Origin: Imperialibacter sp040222385
GTDB lineage: Bacteria; Bacteroidota; Bacteroidia; Cytophagales; Cyclobacteriaceae
Direction of reading: 5' to 3'
Assembly (NCBI RefSeq): GCF_040222385.1
Contig: NZ_JAVKDF010000023.1
Location: 62,001 to 126,000, forward strand
DNA length: 64,000 nucleotides
The notes beneath the pieces are model-generated. The model did not search any database. It saw nothing but the letters and a program-made list of their open reading frames with translations, and had not been told where the DNA came from. Of the stretch, positions 60,471 to 64,000 are shown in pieces (positions within the stretch are counted from its first letter, which is position 1; each line of letters opens with the position of its first letter). Position numbers and translations under genes: made by a program.

Positions 60471-62114
60471 TCATTCTTTCGTCAATATAAAAAGAACTTC
60501 AAGCTTTTGGTACCAGGCCGGTTTGGTGCCATCGGGATAGGTCTCGTCAACCATTTTCAGGTGCAGAGCATCGTCCTCGAATTTATACTCATAGTACTGC
60601 TTTCCACCTTCAAACCCGGGCACTCTGGCAATGTCTGATGTTGTGACTATCATTGCCGATGATAGCTCGTAGCTGCCCGAATTGAAAACAATGCTTTGAA
60701 AGGCCGCCTTGATCTCAGCGTCGGTTGGCTTGGCCAGCGACTGGAATGGTTTCCTTGGCTCGTCGGAGGGGTTGTACATAATGGCATAGCGGTTCGGGGC
60801 CACCACAAAGGTGCCCGGGTAGGCTTCGGGCACGGAATAGGTAGTGTCTTTGTAGATGTAGTGAATCTCTTTGAACTTCCACGACCCCAGCAGTGGATTG
60901 AGTTGATTTCTTTTCGCCTGGATCAAGTCCATGATTTCTTCATTGCCGTAAAACTTTGCCAGGGTGTAGGCTGTGTATCTATCATCCAGCACTTTCATTT
61001 CGTAGTCGGCTCCGGCGCTGATCATCATAGTAGCAAACTCGTTGTGGCTATAGAACAGCGACCAGTGCAGTGCGGCACAATGGTTAACCGAGTCGGTGTG
61101 ATCGATATTGGCTCCGGCGTCAATAAGCATTTGGCCTAATGATGCATCGCCATTTACTGCTGCACCTATGAGGGAGGTAAGCCTGTAGTGCTGGTCTGTT
61201 GCATTTGGATTCGCTCCGTTGTCGAGCAGCAGCTTCGCCATGTCTTTGTGCCCAAACCGTGCCGCCAGGGCGAGAGGAGGCTGTCCTACACGATTCAGCT
61301 TATTTGGGTCGGCTCCATTGTCCAATAGTAGCTGCGTCATTTCCAAATAGCCCTTTTGTGCGGCGAGGTGGAGCGCAGGAATGCCGAGGCCATCCGTTGC
61401 ATTAGCATCGCCACCGCTTTTTAAGATTTTCCTGGCCGCTTCCATGTCATTGGAGTTAGCGGCATTCACAAGTTTTGCTGCCTGGTTGGGGATTTTCGTG
61501 GCCAGGGAGGTTTGCCTGAGTACCTCAGCCACTGAGTCGGCCTGCCAAAGCCTCAGCACCACGTCCACCACGTTGCCATGTTTGCTCCTTAGCGACAAAT
61601 CGGCACCGGCCTTGATCAGGAGTCTCATTTGATCCGTGTGGCCATAGTAGGCGGCCCAGTTGAGGGCCGGATCTCCATTTATATCGATGGTATTTACTTT
61701 GGCACCGGCATCCAGCAGTAGCTTGCTGATGGTTGTGTCTTTTATGGAGGAGGCAAACATCAAGGGCGTTCCTTCAAGGCCGCCTTTTGTTTTCAGGTTG
61801 GGATTAGCGCCACCGTTGATCAGGAGGTTAACCAGCTTTGCGTTTTCAACCTCAATAGCAATGTGGAGCGGTGTTTGGCCATTTTCATCGAAGCTGTTGA
61901 TGTCAGGTTCCTTTTGAATCAGGAACTCGGAGATTTTGTACGCAGCGGCTCTTACACTTTTGTGGAGGAGGGTGGTGTCAGAGCCTGGTTCGCTGTAGTA
62001 GCGGACAAAGTCCGTGACATTGTCCTCTTTCAAAATCTTCGTTAGTTTTTCCGGCTGAGCGGCGGCTTGCACAAAGAACAAGCAAAGCATACTTCCACTA
62101 ATGAATTTGAACAT
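60471..62114 (-). CDS. exported ankyrin-repeat protein
   Basis: 547 residues: signal peptide ending FFVQAAAQ, then ankyrin repeats in two groups (roughly residues 60-180 and 205-395), shown by TPLHIAIEVENAKLVNLLIN, PALHLAAQKGYLEMTQLLLD and PLALAARFGHKDMAKLLLDN. The last ~140 residues (GSWKFKEIHYIYKDTTYSVP onward) look like a lipocalin-like beta domain. An extracytoplasmic interaction partner is inferred. It is the first gene of an operon with the membrane AraC regulator. Confidence 0.85.
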   Translation of the reverse strand: MFKFISGSMLCLFFVQAAAQPEKLTKILKEDNVTDFVRYYSEPGSDTTLLHKSVRAAAYKISEFLIQKEPDINSFDENGQTPLHIAIEVENAKLVNLLINGGANPNLKTKGGLEGTPLMFASSIKDTTISKLLLDAGAKVNTIDINGDPALNWAAYYGHTDQMRLLIKAGADLSLRSKHGNVVDVVLRLWQADSVAEVLRQTSLATKIPNQAAKLVNAANSNDMEAARKILKSGGDANATDGLGIPALHLAAQKGYLEMTQLLLDNGADPNKLNRVGQPPLALAARFGHKDMAKLLLDNGANPNATDQHYRLTSLIGAAVNGDASLGQMLIDAGANIDHTDSVNHCAALHWSLFYSHNEFATMMISAGADYEMKVLDDRYTAYTLAKFYGNEEIMDLIQAKRNQLNPLLGSWKFKEIHYIYKDTTYSVPEAYPGTFVVAPNRYAIMYNPSDEPRKPFQSLAKPTDAEIKAAFQSIVFNSGSYELSSAMIVTTSDIARVPGFEGGKQYYEYKFEDDALHLKMVDETYPDGTKPAWYQKLEVLFILTKE

Positions 62115-62289
62115 CCTGATTATTTATTTTCAGGAAGTAATCTAACATCCATTGAGGTGGATGATGGTAAGAAAACTGAGGTTGAGGTAAAGGATAATAA
62201 TTCTTAACCCTTTTTTAACGTCGAAGAATTAAAAGTCGGCGTCTACTAACTATTACTGAGCCAATCCAGTATTTTTTTCGACTTTCAGT

Positions 62290-62328
62290 TAACTTTGCCC
62301 CTCATTTGAAATCAGCTAACTGGCTGAT
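62290..62328 (+). promoter_or_regulatory. lysS promoter element and leader hairpin
   Basis: TAACTTTG (62290-62297) is a full -7 match 56 bp before the lysS ATG; no -33 TTTG lies at the expected position. ATCAGC (62311-62316) and GCTGAT (62323-62328) form a 6-bp hairpin in the leader. From 62115 to 62289 I see nothing else; it should also contain the promoter of the divergent ankyrin gene. Confidence 0.5.
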
Positions 62329-62352
62329 ACTGATTAAACCTTAAAAACGTCC

Positions 62353-64000
62353 ATGCAATTAAGCGAGCAGGAAATTTTGCGCCGGAAAGAGCGAGAAGAA
62401 CTTATAGCTGCGGGGATTAACCCGTACCCATCCGAAACATTTGAAGTGAGCGTCACCTCAGACGAAATCCACGAGTTCTACGAAAAGCGCAAGACTGATT
62501 ATAAAAATATTTCCATGGCTGGCCGCATCATGAGCCGCCGCATCATGGGCTCAGCTTCTTTTGCTGAGCTACAGGATTCTACCGGACGTATGCAGATTTA
62601 TGTTCGCAGGGATGATATCTGCCCCGGAGAAGACAAGACGCTTTATAACGACGTTTTCAAAAAGAAACTGGGCATTGGCGACATTATAGGTATTAAAGGC
62701 TTTGTGTTCACGACGCAAACCGGGGAAATATCCGTGCATGTAACGGAGTTTAAATTGCTTACAAAAGCACTGAAGCCGCTTCCTATTGTGAAGGAAACAG
62801 AAGACGAGCACGGCAACAAAGTGCTTCATGATGCCTTCACTGACCCGGAGCAACGCTATCGGCAGCGCTATGTGGATTTGGTGGTGAATCCTCACGTAAA
62901 GGATACGTTCATCAAGCGCACCAAGCTGGTCAACTCTATCAGAGAATACCTGAACAACAAGAGCTACCTGGAGGTAGAAACACCTATTCTACAGCCACTT
63001 TACGGAGGCGCAGCCGCCCGCCCATTTAAAACACACCACAACACGCTGGATATGACGCTCTACCTGCGTATTGCCAACGAACTGTACCTAAAAAGGCTGA
63101 TTGTAGGTGGCTTTGATGGTGTGTACGAATTTTCAAAGGATTTCAGGAATGAGGGCATGTCCCGCTTTCACAACCCTGAGTTTACCCAGGTGGAGCTGTA
63201 TGTGGCCTATAAAGACTATAATTGGATGATGGATACTGTGGAGGAGATGATTGAGAAAATCGCTCTTGACCTCCATGGAACCACCCAGGTGCAGGTAGGG
63301 GAGAACGTAATCGACTTCCAGCGTCCCTGGAAGCGCTTCACCATGTTTGAGGCGATCGAGCATTTTACCGGTATTGACATCAGCAGCATGGATGAGACCG
63401 AGCTTAGGGCTACGGCCAAAAAATTGGAAGTCCCTATCGACGACTCCATGGGCAAAGGCAAGCTGATTGACGAGATCTTCGGTGAACATTGCGAACACAA
63501 GCTAATTCAACCGACTTTCATCACGGATTATCCTGTGGAAATGTCACCGTTGGCGAAGAAGCACCGCAGCAAGGAAGGACTTGTGGAGCGTTTCGAAGCG
63601 ATCTGTAATGGCAAAGAGATTTGCAATGCCTTCTCCGAGCTGAACGACCCGATTGATCAACGCAAGCGCTTTGAAGAACAGCTTGAGCTTGGGAAGAGGG
63701 GTGACGATGAGGCCATGATGCTCGACGAAGACTTCCTTAGGGCACTTGAGTACGGCATGCCTCCAACCGCCGGGCTGGGTGTTGGTATCGACAGGCTGAG
63801 CATGATTATGACTAATTCGCCATCCATTCAGGAAGTGCTTTTCTTTCCTCAAATGAGGCCGGAGAAGAAAGTGGCTGAGCTAATGGAGAAGGACTACGAG
63901 AAGCTGGGAGTGAGAGCTGAGCTGATCCCGATACTTCAGAAACTCAACATGTCTACCAAAGAAGCCATTGCTGATAGCAAAGACAGTAAGCTTTTTAACG
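62353..64000 (+). CDS. lysS: lysyl-tRNA synthetase (class II), C-terminus cut by window edge
   Basis: Charges tRNA-Lys. Read directly from the ATG at 62353 (MQLSEQEILRRKEREELIAA); the frame stays open to 64000, about 549 residues. It has the anticodon-binding OB fold, motif 2 around EFSKDFRNEGMSRFHNPEFT and motif 3 AGLGVGIDRLSMIMTNS, so catalytic parts are complete. After motif 3 the protein goes on with RPEKKVAELMEKDYEKLGVR and LNMSTKEAIADS, the start of the C-terminal extension seen in Bacteroidota enzymes; its end is outside the window. Confidence 0.96.
   Translation, partial: MQLSEQEILRRKEREELIAAGINPYPSETFEVSVTSDEIHEFYEKRKTDYKNISMAGRIMSRRIMGSASFAELQDSTGRMQIYVRRDDICPGEDKTLYNDVFKKKLGIGDIIGIKGFVFTTQTGEISVHVTEFKLLTKALKPLPIVKETEDEHGNKVLHDAFTDPEQRYRQRYVDLVVNPHVKDTFIKRTKLVNSIREYLNNKSYLEVETPILQPLYGGAAARPFKTHHNTLDMTLYLRIANELYLKRLIVGGFDGVYEFSKDFRNEGMSRFHNPEFTQVELYVAYKDYNWMMDTVEEMIEKIALDLHGTTQVQVGENVIDFQRPWKRFTMFEAIEHFTGIDISSMDETELRATAKKLEVPIDDSMGKGKLIDEIFGEHCEHKLIQPTFITDYPVEMSPLAKKHRSKEGLVERFEAICNGKEICNAFSELNDPIDQRKRFEEQLELGKRGDDEAMMLDEDFLRALEYGMPPTAGLGVGIDRLSMIMTNSPSIQEVLFFPQMRPEKKVAELMEKDYEKLGVRAELIPILQKLNMSTKEAIADSKDSKLFN

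Overview
The window comes from a member of the Bacteroidota, most likely a marine-type Cytophagales relative; genus is not assigned. The support is: promoters of the Bacteroidota form TAnnTTTG with an upstream TTTG/TTG about 20 bp away, weak or absent Shine-Dalgarno sequences, zinc-free L36 and S14, a DAHP synthase-chorismate mutase fusion, a SprB-repeat lipoprotein, and DUF5777, YceI and DUF3467 proteins. No mobile element, CRISPR array, rRNA gene or replication origin is visible. The sequence looks like stable core chromosome with a more accessory right half.

Layout. 1-1745 (minus): end of frr, then pyrH and a biotin carrier protein. 1789-4347: an M1 aminopeptidase lipoprotein. 4395-6385: tRNA-Tyr, -Gly, -Thr, tuf and tRNA-Trp. 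6407-18003: secE-nusG-rplKAJL-rpoBC and a DUF3467 gene. 18029-21447: rpsL-rpsG-fusA-rpsJ with its own promoter and terminator. 21483-35190: the joined S10, spc and alpha ribosomal clusters, through secY, infA, rpmJ, rpoA and rplQ, with an internal promoter before rpsH. 35224-38681: carA, eno, a DivIC/FtsB protein and a small outer-membrane protein. 38678-44530: Ldh-type dehydrogenase, Ppx/GppA phosphatase, acyl-CoA carboxylase beta subunit, M42 peptidase and a DUF1080 lipoprotein. 45020-51492: an M24 peptidase, an alpha/beta hydrolase-AraC fusion regulator, a SprB/cytochrome-like lipoprotein with YceI and DUF5777, and a truncated lipoprotein remnant. 51591-58093 (mostly minus): katG, a GNAT protein and shikimate genes aroA, aroB and DAHPS-CM. 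58178-64000: proline dehydrogenase, a membrane AraC regulator with a secreted ankyrin protein, and the start of lysS.

The most unusual signals are non-coding. First, 44767-44942 is an array of seven to eight degenerate units phased at exactly 22 bp, each opening with a GCnGTRG-like core and with diverged sequence between cores. Second, several promoters of translation operons share TTTGC-N-N-YCC followed by a short dyad or hairpin at the predicted transcription start. Third, katG is preceded by two ATAG-N7-CTAT boxes placed as for OxyR-type activation. Fourth, a promoter/terminator pair at 46579-46723 encloses no gene and may make a small RNA.

The most unusual protein is the regulator at 46875-48545. 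It joins an apparently intact alpha/beta hydrolase, a nucleotide-cyclase-like domain that has lost its metal-binding aspartates, and an AraC DNA-binding domain. GTCGG direct repeats at 19-22 bp spacing flank the gene.
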